A stretch of 64,000 nt of DNA from Bullera alba. Taxonomy: Eukaryota > Basidiomycota > Tremellomycetes > Tremellales > Bulleraceae. The stretch spans positions 1,116,001 to 1,180,000 of the forward strand of contig BCIX01000002.1 in the NCBI GenBank assembly GCA_001600095.1, given 5' to 3'. A model generated the notes under the pieces. That model was not told where the DNA came from. It saw only the letters and a program-made list of their open reading frames with translations, and made no database searches. How positions within the stretch are numbered: the first letter of the stretch is position 1; every line of letters begins with the position of its first letter. Positions 1 to 11,812 of this stretch are shown one piece after another. Both the position numbers and the translations under genes were made by a program.

Positions 1-493
1 CTGACGAAGCAAGGTCCAACCGAACGAACAAGATCAGCTTGATCCAGCGCCCGTGAACAGCCGTGAACGGTCGTGAGAGACACCGGTGCGTTATTACGGC
101 AGCACAACGCGACCCAACTTTAAAAGGCCTCCACCGCCGCCACCCACGTGGAATTGGTTCCATTCCCCGCCTGAGCCTTAATTCCTCCCCCCGGTTCTGA
201 GCTTCTGGCGCCAACCCCCGCGGCCGCGCGATTCCCTCCCTTTGTCCGTTGTCATCGTCGTCATTCGAACCGGTGCACCTTTGGAAAGAAACAACAGAGG
301 CTGGACATTCGGTGAATCACTTCACAACATCGTCCCATTCATCAACATCCCCTCCACTCGCTGCTCGTAATAGTCATCGTTGGATCAACATACACCCGCG
401 CCACTGCATCGACGTTGTGAGATAGCCCTTTGAACGCCAATACTACCACAGACAACGACCGCTTCCGCTCTCGATAGAACAACCTTAGACAAC
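1..493. other. Upstream region of the oxysterol-binding protein gene
   Basis: No gene is recognisable here. The stretch is pyrimidine-rich toward its right end, as is usual for a fungal promoter and 5' leader. A TTTAAAAG box near position 119 could be a TATA-like element, but it lies about 370 bp from the ATG, so this is weak. Confidence 0.5.
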
Positions 494-2246
494 ATGGCTG
501 AGAAAGAACCAGGTCAGTAGATCCGCCAGCATGGTGAAGAAGAGTTGGAGAAGTGGATCCACTGGAGCGATTGGAAACGTGCATTCGTGTCTCATCACCA
601 GACGTCTGGCTTGGACCCTCCAACGGACGCGTTCCCTTGTCTATTGGAAAGCTGCAGCGCGTTCTGAGGCAGATTGCTGACTTGACCTCTCCACTAATCT
701 AGGAGCCGACGTCCCGGCCGAGCAGAAAGCAGGATGGACCAGCTTCATCAAGTCACTCGCTCATATGACCGGCGATCTGTCAAGTATGACCGCGCCACCC
801 TGTAAGCCGATTCGCAAACTACGTGCAATACGGATCAGCAACTGACCCCGATGTCTCCCATCCGTAGTCATCCTCTCCCCCGTCTCCCTCACAGAATTCC
901 CTGCATACTGGTGCGAGCACCCTGATTTGTTCGCTGCGATCTCGGCTGGGGCCACACCACAGGACCGAGTGGAACGGGTTCTGAAATGGTTCATTGCGAC
1001 ATTGAAGGGACAGTACACCGTGAGCGATATGGCCTAGTCACCAGGATATAAGCTCAAATGACTTTTGCAGACCAGAAACGAGAAGATGGGATCTGAGAAG
1101 AAGGTGACTGGAACGAATCTTCGCATTGTGTCTGTTGGCTGACGAGCGTCGTAGCCCTTGAACCCAGTTCTCGGAGAGCTATTCTACGGAACTTGGCCAG
1201 ACGCCAACGGTAGAGGCGAGACCGTTCTGGTCGTGGAGCAGGTCTCGCACCACCCACCTGTCACGGCTTAGTGGGTTGCCTTCCCGAAACCGTGGCATGT
1301 GTTGACCATGTCTCAGCTTCATCGAGAACAAAACTGCCGGCGTCTCTCTGCAGGGACACTCGGGTCAGAAGACCTCGTTCTCTGGAACATCGATCAACGG
1401 TGAGTATTTTGGCTGGAGCAGATTGGAGAGGGATGTTGACAGGACGTTTCACAGTCAAGCAGTCTGGTCATGCCCTGCTGACGGTCAAGCCGAGATCCGG
1501 AGGCCAGGAGACATACCTCATCACATTGCGTGAGTTTGCAGCCGAAAGGTACACTTCATCCGCTGACTTAGGAATAGCCGCCCTTCGGATCGAGGGTATC
1601 GTCTGGGGATCGCCTTACGTCGAGTTGACCGACAAGAGCGCCATTCAGAGCAGCACCGGCTTCACCGTGGCCGTGAGTGGTAGCCCTATCTTGCCCCTAC
1701 ATGAGTGCCGATGCTGACTACTTCCAGATCGAGTACAAGGGCAAAGGCTACTTCAGCGGAAAATCGCACACATACAAAGCTTCGCTGTCTCAGGGATCAA
1801 AGACTCTGCAGTCTTACGAGGGTCAATGGACCGGAGTTTCCACCATCGGCGGCCACAAGGGTCCCGTGTTCCTAGACACCTCTGCTCCCAAGGAGGAAGT
1901 GGTCGTCAAGCCAATCACCGAGCAGGGCGAGTGGGAGTCTAGACGTCTTTGGGACAAGGTTGCCCGGGGCATCAAGTCTGGAGCCTACGATGACGCTGCC
2001 AAGGACAAGACCAGGATCGAGGTAAGCATACCGAGCTCGAGCCAGGCTCCGTTTAGTTCTTGCGCTGACAATTCACCTTAGAACGAGCAGCGACAAAGAC
2101 GAAAGGACGAGGCGGCGGAGGGCACCAGCTGGAACCTCCAGCGGTTCAGCTACGTCGAGTCGGACCCAGAGTACCAGAGGCTCGCGGATCTGCTACACGA
2201 CAAGCTCACCCCAGCTCACGAGGACGCATACGTATTCAAGGGATAA
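494..2246 (+). CDS. KES1: Oxysterol-binding protein, Osh4/Kes1 type
   Basis: Lipid-transfer protein that exchanges sterol for phosphatidylinositol 4-phosphate between membranes, as known for the short Osh proteins. The ATG at 494 opens a 19-nt first exon that joins the exon beginning at the GAGCCGACGTC block. The spliced product shows the family's [18 protein letters not shown] segment, the lid/core region, and the diagnostic EQVSHHPP signature near 1240-1255. At least six short introns are needed. One of them splits the codon after PPVTA (donor near 1270) and rejoins at FIENKTAG. No PH or ankyrin domain precedes the ORD, which matches the short Osh4-7 class rather than Osh1-3. The C-terminus is lysine/glutamate rich and ends YVFKG. 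Identification is by signature motif; assignment to KES1 rather than another short Osh is inferred. Confidence 0.9.
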
Positions 2247-2453
2247 GCAGCGATACAAGGGACGACACCACGATCTGGCCTTCCAGACATTTGGTTTGAA
2301 CTCGGCTGGTTGGCCAGATATCATATTTGTGGTATATATAGGTAATTGTACGATGCATGTCATGTGAAGACTGATCGGAGGACTGCGGACTTACACTACT
2401 GAGCGCTTTGAAGCTCAGGGGGAGCAGGCTAACCAATGGTATCACCACAAGCG

Positions 2454-2962
2454 TTAATACCCCCGTCTCGCGGCCTTCGCATCAGCCTTCTTCTCCTCTT
2501 CGAGGAATTTCTGCCGATAAAAGTCTTCTTGGTAGTCGACGGTACTCTTGGTAGCAATGACAGTCTCTTGGCCATCTCCACTCGTCACTTCGACATTTGA
2601 CGCGAGCATGCTTCTTGCGCGAGCGAGATCATCTTCCGCGCCGCTCCTGGCTGGCCTGGTGGGCCTGGTGGTGGGCTCTGAGGTCTGGCCACTATGTCAG
2701 CTAATGGTATCACTGGGGAAGGAAAATCAGAGACACTACCTACCTCAGCTGCGTTTGCAGGCGCACCCGACCTCGTGTCTCGCGTCGTTTGGTGGAGGAC
2801 CGCCTTAGGTCGTATCTTTTTTGGGGCCCTTGTACTGCCGACCTCGGAAGGTTCAGGGGTGAAGATGACCGAGGAGGCAGCGCTCGAGGCCACGCTCGAT
2901 TCGGGCGTGAGTTGCCTCACAGTCGTATCGGACTCGTACTCTTCGTTGCCCGTAGGTGTCAT
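2454..2962 (-). CDS. Small charged protein of unknown function
   Basis: Two exons, 2744-2962 and 2454-2684, are separated by a 59-nt intron with a GCTGAC branch point and a TGGCCAG acceptor. The acceptor decides the frame: the nearer ATAG acceptor would lead to an immediate stop. The product is 149 residues. The first half is Ser/Thr/Pro rich and looks disordered. The C-terminal 50 residues are the most ordered part, predicted helical and strongly charged, with a YQEDFYRQKFLEEEKK segment and a basic ending KAARRGY. No signal peptide or membrane segment is seen. I do not recognise a family. It lies in tandem with POT1 on the same strand, with about 400 bp between them, so it probably has its own promoter. 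Confidence 0.6.
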
Positions 2963-3359
2963 CGCAATGATTGTTGAAGTTGAGGTGGTACGAGAAAATA
3001 TGTTTGGTGGTTTGTATCAGCAGACGACAGAACGCCCTGCTCATGCTCTTATACATTAGCCCGCCTTCGCTCGAGGTATGCTTGCTGCTATGCTGAATGG
3101 ATGTCATCACGAAGTCGGACTCGAGTCAGTCGTGCTCAAACACGTATCAGCTCCAGCTCCTTTCGCTTCGATCGCGAAGCAATTGAGAGCCGCTCAGCTT
3201 GGGCGCTACAAGGCGCGAAATGCGCTACCAATCTCCACCCCAAGTAGGTCATGATAACGGTACAAGCGAGGACGGCTGCCTCCGCGTACATGTCGTTGTA
3301 TATATATGACCGTCTCAAGACCGCTCATGGCGACCAGTAGTAACTCCAACGTCCATCGA
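2963..3359. other. Intergenic: promoter of the small protein, 3' side of POT1
   Basis: No coding signal on either strand. It should hold the POT1 polyadenylation region near 3300-3359 and the promoter and leader of the gene starting at 2962. A TATATATA run lies at about 3297-3306, but it is closer to the POT1 end. Confidence 0.4.
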
Positions 3360-6300
3360 CTAGCTCAATCCATTGGCCCTCATGCCAAATGCCCTATAGA
3401 CGATCGGTAGCTGGCCCGCATTTGCCCCTTCGACCTCCAGCTCGTAACTCTCGATGGTCCAGTCATATACCGGCCTCGGCCTCTTGCCATCCATCTTAGC
3501 CCCCAAGAGTAGCTTGTCGACTTCTTCGCAGATACCCCTCAGGCGCTCCTTGTCCTTTCTCTCATCGTTCGGGTTTCCCGTATGGCCGAGAGGGGGCAAT
3601 CCAGGCAAGAACAAGGCTGCCTCGTCGTCCCCGATCAAGATTGGCAGAGTGGCCGCTTCGCTAGCGGTGGGTCCTGATTTCGGTTCCTCCAAGATGGCAA
3701 CAAATCGGTATCGCCATTCGGCATCCTCCAACTCGGTATCTTTACACTTCTTGCAGTACATCGAGGTAATCCTATCTCCCTCGTTAGCCTCAGCCTTTCG
3801 TCATTTTCGAGTTGCTGACACGCACTGCTTTTTACACCGTTTGCAGTGCTTCTGAACGTAGGAGTCGCCAGCTTTGAAAGACCGAGCATGAATCGACTTC
3901 ACCCTGGCTTGGAGTTTGAATCGATTGGGGTGCGTCGAGTTGGTCAGAATGTCTTTGATTGTGGAGAATGGGTGACAGGTCGGATCGTCGTGTATCGTGG
4001 CAATATACCTGGCGAAAACGAGGTCGCTGTTGGGTTGAACACCAGACCCGGGCGCCGCTGGCAGTTCTCCTTTTTTGAGAAGGTTGAGGCGTCTGTGAAT
4101 CACGCGCGATCAGTCCATGGAACCCAACGTGCCGGTGCGCAAAGGGCAGCGATACTCACGTATTGATCTGCTGGACTTCGTAATGGTCCCTCGACACCAA
4201 CTCGAGCTTTTTGTTCTTCCAGCCCTTCTCCTTCTGCTCACTTGTCACCATCTCCGACCATATCAACTCCAATCCGCCATCGTATCGCGTACACCTCATA
4301 TTCGCGATTTTGAGCACATTGCCTTTCACGAGCAGCTTGATCACCTCCTCTGGCGGTTCATTAAAGATCGACAGTTTGAATAGTCCATTGGGAGGGAGCT
4401 TGACCTCGGATTTTGGCAACTCGACCTGTATGTCGTGGTAGTTTCTTAGCGTGTCCGCCGACAGCGTACCATCGGTGATGTACAGTTCGACCGCCGGAGT
4501 GTAAGGCCGGTTCCATACGACAGACATGATCTGAGAGCGACACAGATTAGCTGTAAGGTCCTGCTTTTGGGCATGAACACCTACCTTCACGTAGGCATCG
4601 AAGTATCGGCCCTCCGTTACCTGACTCAGCAACATTCGCTTCCCTTGAATGCTGGGAGTCAGAGCTGCTCGACTTTGTTGATGTCCCCGTCCCTCATCGA
4701 TGTAGCCGATCGACGAGTCGACGTGAGCAGCAACTTCACCAGTAACCATCATTTTCCACCACTTGTCAAACGTTTTCATCCTCTCCTTTTCCTCAATCGA
4801 GAGTGGGGGATCCATGCGGTCAAAAGAGGATTTCCACCGATCGCTGGTGAGAGTAACCCAACAGACCTCAGGGCGGCTGGCTGCGTTGCCCTTTGGCTTG
4901 TTTTCATACGGCTTCACCTGAAAAGAACATTAGAAGTTGGACCACTAGAATGGGCAGTTGCTCACTTTGATCTTCCGGAACATGATTGGTGTGCCGGGCT
5001 GGAGCCTCGATGGCAGCTCATCTTCAGCCTTCCTGAAGATTGTCACCACCATATCTTCCCCTTCTTTCCCCGGAGCGTGTGTTTCCGGATCGCCTATAAC
5101 CACATTGATGAGGAAGTCGCCGCCCTTAGTCTGCTTTGGCGGATCAGGCTCTTTGACGACACAGCCCATCACATTGACTATGTAGCCGTCGGAAATGCTC
5201 AATCGGTTGTACTGAGCGCCATTCTTGGTCGGAGTCAGCGTAGCGAACCCGTTGAGCGAGCTAATGGAAGACTTACCGATGCCGTGAAGGGTTCCAACAA
5301 TGCCTTCACATCAGCCTCCAGTCGGTGTCGCTGTTGCTCCTGCTCCCGCAGCCGTGCCTCTGCTGCTGCTTTGACTTTAGCTTCAGCCTGCCGTCTGAGA
5401 ACGACGCGCGGATCGCTTGGTCCGGCTCTCGGTTCATCAGGAGCCCTTTGCTTTGCGGTCGGCCTTTGTTCAGAAGACGGTGCTCGAGATCCAGGCGAAT
5501 CGATTTCCATCTCGCTACCGTCTCGTGAAGGCCTGGCTCGTCTTGTATGTGCGACTGGACTGGTGGGCGGTTGACTACTCGAGGGAGGCTCGGCTGAACC
5601 TCTTGGGCTGGAATTCGAGTGATTCGGTGTGCTTCGCTTTCGAGGCGGCCTCGATGCAGAGCTGGTATGGGCATCGGGCAGATCGTCTTCGGAATCGGGG
5701 TCCTCCAATGCGGGTTTGGCACGCCTTTTGATCGCAAACGTGGGTCGAGAACTCGTAGTGAACCCAGCTGAGACGCTTGAGCCGGCAATTTGGGCACTCG
5801 GCATCCTTTGCTCTCGTGATGGCCTTTGTGCAGAAGTGGGCATTCGGGTGTCCCTCGAAGCGATGCCGATTTCGCTATCAACAGACATAGGTCTGTTTCG
5901 CTTGGCGGGTTTTGGACTGGCGGTCGGTCGAGTTTTGGAGCTGGACCCAATCGAAGTGCTTGCACCCGCAATTGATTCTCTCTGCACTGTTCTGTCTCGT
6001 GATGGCCCTTTTGCGGAAGTGGGCAGTCGCGCATCGTTCTGGTCATCTCCGATTTCGCTATCGACAGACACAGGCCTGGTCCGCTTCGCGGGTGCGACTG
6101 GACTGGCGGTAGGTCGAGGTTTCGAGGTGGACCCAGTCGAAATGCTCGGTCCCGCAATCGATTCCCTCTGTATCCTTCCCTCTCGTGATGACCTTTGTGC
6201 AGAAGTGGGCAATCGGGCTTCACTATGACCGTCTTCCATTCCACTGTTTCGCGATGCGCGTCTGATCTGCTCCGTGTGTGGACCGTTTCGACTGGCGCTG

Positions 6301-7874
6301 GATCGTTCAATCGAGGTGAACCTAGCTGAACCGCTTGGACCGGCGACCCCTTCACTCGGGTTTCTTTGCTTTGATGGCGGTAGCCGAGAAGTAGAGGGTC
6401 TTCGGGGTTGAGGTAGCTCGTCTTCCGTGTCGGTAACCTCCAGTACAGGTCTGACTGTCTTGGTGCGAGACACTGCGCTGGCTGAGGCTGTGTTGATCGA
6501 GGGTGTAACATTCTCGGTGAGCTCAGCCTCGACCATGCTCGACTCCCTGTTCTCCTCCTCATCATCCGATGTCATCTTGGCCGCAGGTCTGTCTTCGTCG
6601 CCGTTCGCTGAATGATCGGATGGCCAGGATGCACTGTAGTGTGGCGAGGACGAAAGGGGAGGGGCAAACCCGAGAGGATCGTACATTTCAGGTAAAGTAG
6701 GCGTCTCTGTCGGCTTAGTAGGTTGAATTTCGTTGTCCAAGTCCAACTCTCGTTCAGGAGATCTAGAAGGCGAACCAAGGTGCATTTCCGGGGTAGTGAT
6801 CTGTAAGGCATTCGAGTCCGTCGAGGGTCCTGGTTCGGATATCTCGGGCATACTTGTGCGATTGACACGTTTAGTCCTTTTTTGAGCCCCTAGACCTGGA
6901 TCGCTTGGCCCCGACAAGTCGATGACTTTGGGCCTTTTGATGTCGTCCCGACCGAATGTGACTGGCAGGGTAACGTGGGGTTCGGCGTTGGCATCGCGAG
7001 GCCGCTTGGAGCTCGAAGCAGATGGGAAAGTGTCCATGGGTCGAGGAGCAGAGTCGGCGTTCCTCTGCGCTGGAGGGGGTTTGGTGTAGCTGGTAAGAGC
7101 ATGTGCGGTGATAGGGCGATAGCCGGAGTTTCCAACTGGCTCCTCTTCCCGTCGAGGCTGGACAGGGCTCGGCACGTCGCTCATCGGTGTGGGATATGTC
7201 TCGCATCTACGTTGTCGCGGCGCGGGCGGTGGAACCTCATCACCACTGGCCGATGACTCATACCAAGCGGGAGGTCCGCGATGGAGTTTCGAGTCACGGT
7301 GGGATGTTTTGGGTGGTTGAAGAGCGAAGAGCTGAAACGTTTCATTGGTTTTGAGGTTGTGAAAATCCCTTTCACCGGCACCCTGCAGCTCTACCACCGT
7401 CGTCGGTCCCTCTATATTGACTTTGCTCACCACCAACCCACTCAAGTCGATTTGGAGCTGAGGGCGGAGCCGGATGAGGCTCTTCAACATCGCTTTTCGT
7501 TCCGTAAGATGTTGGAGAGTTGCCGTGTCCGGGCATTTGAAATTCTCGCCTTGTTCGTTTCTGTATGGCTTCCAGTCACAGTGTTCTGGCTCGATAGGCT
7601 GGACGACGAAAGTGAACCTGCACCTCCTGTACTCTCCCGGTCTCGCTGGGACATAGTCGTTTGGAGCCTGCTCCGCTTCTGGCACCCAACTCTTGATCAG
7701 GAACTTGATATACACAGGGCCGCACTTCCGACCGCTCCTATCAAGAGGAGGCTTCACATCCCCTTCCATTACCCCACAAAGCGTGCCGATTAGGTGATAT
7801 CCATCCAGCTGGGTGCCATCGACCAGCTGGGCCGAGGATAGGGGTCGGGTCGAGTCGGGAGCACCTTGAGTCAT
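3360..7874 (-). CDS. POT1: Protection of telomeres protein POT1 with N-terminal extension
   Basis: Binds the single-stranded G-rich telomere overhang. Six exons (5277-7874, 4966-5211, 4585-4917, 4160-4530, 3826-4092, 3360-3771) give 1408 residues, far longer than the roughly 550-650 of S. pombe or human POT1. The C-terminal 540 residues carry the conserved core. An OB fold has the GRYIVNVMG-like start and the SDRWKSSFDRM...KWWK region (exons 2-3). A second OB fold begins at the end of exon 3. The C-terminal domain has HCKRCKKQ and CKKCKD cysteine pairs at about 1266-1282, consistent with the zinc-binding OB3 of POT1. Residues 1-190 form an additional folded region, and 200-860 is a disordered Ser/Pro/Arg linker with 61-residue repeats. 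An extra N-terminal OB fold is published for Ustilago Pot1, so this is probably the same architecture. The junction between exon 1 (frame ending ...FTAS) and exon 2 is supported by a GTAAGT donor and a GCTGAC branch, so I treat it as one gene rather than two. Confidence 0.85.
5430..6430 (-). repeat. 183-bp in-frame tandem repeat in the POT1 linker
   Basis: The segment CCGATTTCGCTATC recurs at about 5866 and 6049 on the plus strand, a period of 183 bp (61 codons). Each unit encodes a block with ARLPTSA, RESIAG, TASP and RPxSVDSEIG elements. Three units are clear, and two or three flanking ones are degenerate. Because the period is a multiple of three, the frame is kept. Confidence 0.8.
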
Positions 7875-8296
7875 GTCGACCAGTCTTACAGTGTCAAGAC
7901 CATATAAGGCCGGCTGAAGGCGACCTTTGGGCTAGCTGGGCCCTGTCGCCGGGGTCATGTTGTCTAGAGTGTGAACATGAGATTGATTTTGGCACAGTCG
8001 CGTCTCGTCTCGCGATTTGACTGCAGCTTGCCCGTCCAGTCAGTGAGTCAACTGAGATCGCGTTTCCGTCGGAAAGGAAATGTTCGCTATATAGCTGGCG
8101 GCGGTCGCCGCTTTCATCGGGCTGACCGGAGTTGTCCGGCCCACCGTGCGCCGTAGCGTGCATGTCTGTCGCATGGCAATCGCAATCGCATCCAGCAGCG
8201 ATAACAACATCCTATAAGAGAGACAAGGAGGGGTGAGAGTCTGCGGTGTTGACAGTAGTCACATCAAGTCAAGAAGCAGAGAGGTCGCAGATTCCC
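7875..8296. other. Divergent promoter region POT1 / MCH1-like
   Basis: 422 bp between the two start codons. No gene is seen. A possible in-frame upstream ATG for the transporter lies at 8246 but is less likely the start. Confidence 0.5.
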
Positions 8297-10519
8297 ATGT
8301 CCCCTTCGCCATCCCGACAACCGCTACTTCCAGTCGTAGAGGGAGGCAAGATGTCGTCGGCAGGGAGGTTGAGCTGGCAGTCTGAAGGAGGGAAGCGGAT
8401 GGCAACTTTTGCAGCTGCAATCGTCGTGGCTCTGGCAAGGTGAGTGAAGAAGGAGTTTCCGATTTGGATCGGCACTGATCGTCTTCACTGCCAGTGGCTC
8501 GAATTATGTGGGTGGCAGACAGCGATGTCGGGATTCAGCTGATGCGACCGTTGACAGGGATTCTCGGGTTAGTGGTGAAGAGAAAGACTGACTGAGTAAC
8601 TTGGACTGAAGTAACTATCTAGCCTACGCGCCCCAACTAGCTTCGAAGCTGCATCTGTCGTCTACACAGATCAATATGGTCGGCTTGGCCGGCAACTTTG
8701 GCGTGTATCTTACGGGACCACTGTGAGCTACATATTTTTGTCCTGAACCCTGGTAGCTGACCCAGATTGGAACGCAGATGGGGCAAGATGGTCGACGCAA
8801 AGGGCCCTAGACTGTGAGTTTCACCCTCGGCTAAGTGATGGCCGCATTCTGAGTGGTTCGTCAGTGCTCTTATGCTGGGTGGATGCTTTGCATTTACAGG
8901 CTACGCCATCGTTCACGCGTTCTACGTGGGAACGATACCTATAAGACCGGCGGATGCGGCGAAGTCGGACCCCGTCTCATCATTCAACTTTCTTTTGCTG
9001 GGTATTGCAATGTTCATGACTGGTAATGGAGGCTCGGCTGGCCTCTTCGCCGCGGTCAACGCTACCGCCAAGTCATTCCCCGACAAGACTCGGGCATCAG
9101 CCACTGGAACCGTTCTCTCCGGTTTTGGTCTCAGCGCATTCTTCTTCAGCGCAGTCGGTCACCTTGTCTCTGGCGGAGATGCAGGTGGTCTTCTACTCTT
9201 ATTGACGTTCGGCACTGGTCTACCGATCTTCATCGCCAGTTTCATCGTCCAGCCAGTACCGCCATCCAACTCAGACTATCGGGCTGTGGACGGCGAAGAT
9301 CAAGATGCAGGACCAGAATCTAGTCTCCTGATGGACGGAGAGGATACCCATGGGTCCAACACCGGACCTCGGGTGACATCGCTCGATCTGGCCCGATCTC
9401 GATCACCCGTCCCGTTGCCTCGCGGACGCTTGCACCTGCCCCACCTGAATGAAGAGGATGGTGCGCTGCAGCAACCCAAGACACATACAAGGTCAACATC
9501 ACTTGCCTCAGTGTCGCCCTTACACCTCGCGTACACTCCGCGGGATCTGGCAATGTCGGTGGACTTTTGGACACTCTTCACCATATTGGCTGTGCTGTGC
9601 GGCACCGGTCTGATGTACATCAATAACGCTGGTACAGTCGCTTTGGCTCTAGCGCGGGACGGCAAGGTCGAGTATGATGTAAAAGTGGTTAGTGCCTGGC
9701 AGGCCAAGCAGGTCGGCACGGTCAGCGTGTGGAACTGCGCAGGTCGGATTCTAGGAGGTGGGTCTTGCCATGAAGCAACATCCAGACTTGGCTGATTGGA
9801 CACACAGGCATATTCTCCGACTTTTGCAAGACGCGCTTCAAGATGCAAAGGGTGAGCAAGCGTCATCAAGATCCTCGCTAACATGGTTGTAGATATGGTT
9901 CCTGCCAATCGTAGCGTTCGGGTTCGTCGTCTCGCAAGCAGCCGCCATCTCGACCACCCAAGTCCAACATCTCTGGATCGTGTCAACCTTGTTGGGTCTC
10001 TCTTATGGCAGCTTGTTCAACGTTCTGCCAATGCTGGTCCTCGAGTGGTTTGGGATGAAGCATTTCAGCCAGAATTACGGCTGGATGTGTATAGCCCCCG
10101 TGATCGGGGGAAATATCTTCAATATCCTATTTGGCAGGGTTTACGACTCGAATACTGTGGGAAGAATAGGCGATCAGGTCGAAGAGGCGTTGAACGTCGT
10201 TCGAAGCCTGGTCGCCAGAGCAGGGTCTGGCGTCCCTGATGGTTCCGTTCACGACTGTGAATGAATCCGAAAGCATGAAATGTACGTGTCAGCTAACGAT
10301 GCTAGGCCTGATTGGAACCGCCTGCTATTCGTCCGCTTTCAAGTTATCTCTCCTCGCTTGCACAGCCGCGTTCATTCTTAGCATCATCGCGGGCGTTCGT
10401 CGTGAAAGGCTAAGGAAGACGGCCAAACGGAAGTGAGTAGGTCGTGGGATTATCAAGCCAGTGCTAACGTAGCTCGCAGCCTCCGCAGTTCTGTCAGCGA
10501 GCCTAGTGCGACAAGCTAG
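8297..10519 (+). CDS. MCH1: MFS transporter, MCH1-like
   Basis: Membrane transporter of the major facilitator superfamily, resembling the fungal Mch1 group (named for similarity to monocarboxylate transporters, although transport by the yeast members is not established). Ten exons: 8297-8439, 8495-8507, 8558-8567, 8623-8722, 8778-8813, 8865-9757, 9808-9851, 9893-10256, 10306-10432, 10480-10519. They sum to exactly 590 codons (589 residues). Exons 2 and 3 are only 13 and 10 nt. Together they restore the first-helix motif SGSNYGFSAYAPQL. About 12 hydrophobic helices are present, with a long hydrophilic central loop (about residues 240-330) after helix 6. The C-terminus is basic (RRERLRKTAKRN...). 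An alternative start 17 codons upstream (8246) remains possible. Substrate unknown. Confidence 0.85.
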
Positions 10520-10642
10520 AACATCGTACCTGCTTTGATAGATGCATTTGGATGAAACTGATATGTTTGTGGAGACACTTTTACAATGTGTACAATCCGA
10601 CTACTTTCTCTTCTCTTACAACTGATCTTGTTTGGACACCCT

Positions 10643-11812
10643 TCACTTGACCTCGTCCACCTCCATCTTGACACTAGGCTCATCCTTCACCAGATCACTA
10701 ACCACTGATCCCGCCCTACTAGCTCTCGCCGACGATGGAACTGTTCCAGATCCCCAGAGGAAAGATGTATTGGGATCCCGAGGGTATACTTCTGTGGCTA
10801 CACCTAGAGCACCAGTACCATGATTGCTGGGACCGGTGGTGACGTCCCTCGTCATATTGGACACCATTCCCGCTATACCTGGTGCTGAAGACGGAGGTGG
10901 GTAAACATCTGGGACAGCTCGAGTTATGAGCAGACCCGTGCCTCGTTGACCCGCTGGTACTCTGACGCCAAGAGCGGTAGGCTGTGCGTCGGGCATTGTG
11001 CTGTGCTGGAATTGGTGTTGATGTTGGAATTGGTGCTGATGGGTCGATGGACCGGAAGTAGTGGCAGTAGTGGAAGACGACGACCAGCTTGGGGCTACGC
11101 GAAGGACGTTTGATGGCGAAACAGCGGCATGCGCGGCGAACCTAGGATCCCTAAAGCTGCTGCGGTACTTGCTGCCTTGGCCTTCAATCCACGATGACTG
11201 TCGTCGATGGAGTTGTTGTTGTTGCTGCTGCTGTTGGTATTGATGGGGACTGTTCAGCAAGGGTCGTGGTTGAGGCACGGGGGAGTGTCGAGCAGAGGCT
11301 GGTGGAGAGGGATGAGGCGTGCCTCTGGCTGAAGAAGTGGGGAAGCCTTGACCGGTATGTTCGCTGCTGAGCTGTCGCGGCTGAGGTTCGGGTGATGCGA
11401 CCAGACTGGGCTCGGGGGGCGAGCGAGCTTGGTGATGGGAGTATTTGCCCAGATGGTGGGGGTGGTCCGGAACCGAGCATTGCTCGTCGCTCTTTGTAGT
11501 GTAGACGCAGACTTTCGAGAAGATGCTTTCTGGCGGGGGTGTTGCCTCTCTAGACCTTGCCGACCGGCGAGGGCTCGTGGGCGAAAAGCTGAGATCCACT
11601 CCCTCCCTGATATCTCCGAACCGATCACTAGCCCTAGGTGTCGTTGCTCTTGATGACCTGTGAGGACCCCCGCCGGAGATGTATACTGGCTCGGGCCATC
11701 CTGACAGTGCTACCATGTAAGGTGCAGGCCGGCTATATGTTGATCCGGACGATGTCATCGATGTCATACTCCCCTTTCGCGCTGGCGATGATAGGTCGTT
11801 GGGAGCGGACAT
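10643..11812 (-). CDS. Disordered Gln/Ser/Pro-rich protein
   Basis: Single open exon. I start at the ATG at 11812 (MSAPNDLSSPARKG), giving 389 residues. The same frame stays open for another 135 codons upstream, but that part looks like leader sequence rather than protein. The sequence is almost entirely low complexity: SP/SSP runs, an eight-glutamine tract encoded around 11220-11236, HQHQFQH repeats near 11010-11045, and a C-terminal DEPSVKMEVDEVK tail that looks like a sumoylation-type site (VKME). Several SP/TP sites suggest kinase regulation. No domain is recognised. It converges with the MCH1-like gene, with 123 bp between stops. Function unknown; a regulatory or scaffold role is only a guess from composition. 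Confidence 0.55.
   Translation of the reverse strand: MSAPNDLSSPARKGSMTSMTSSGSTYSRPAPYMVALSGWPEPVYISGGGPHRSSRATTPRASDRFGDIREGVDLSFSPTSPRRSARSREATPPPESIFSKVCVYTTKSDEQCSVPDHPHHLGKYSHHQARSPPEPSLVASPEPQPRQLSSEHTGQGFPTSSARGTPHPSPPASARHSPVPQPRPLLNSPHQYQQQQQQQQLHRRQSSWIEGQGSKYRSSFRDPRFAAHAAVSPSNVLRVAPSWSSSSTTATTSGPSTHQHQFQHQHQFQHSTMPDAQPTALGVRVPAGQRGTGLLITRAVPDVYPPPSSAPGIAGMVSNMTRDVTTGPSNHGTGALGVATEVYPRDPNTSFLWGSGTVPSSARASRAGSVVSDLVKDEPSVKMEVDEVK

Noticed and set aside
4567..5574. 335-codon open frame on the plus strand
   Set aside because: Antisense to POT1 exons 1-3, which have clear family motifs and splice signals.
5306..6565. 419-codon open frame on the minus strand
   Set aside because: It is another frame of POT1 exon 1, kept open by the in-frame 183-bp repeats; composition is meaningless (Arg/Pro/Leu mix) and it has no start context.
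9300..9986. 228-codon minus-strand frame
   Set aside because: Antisense shadow of the large MCH1-like exon, which encodes membrane helices.
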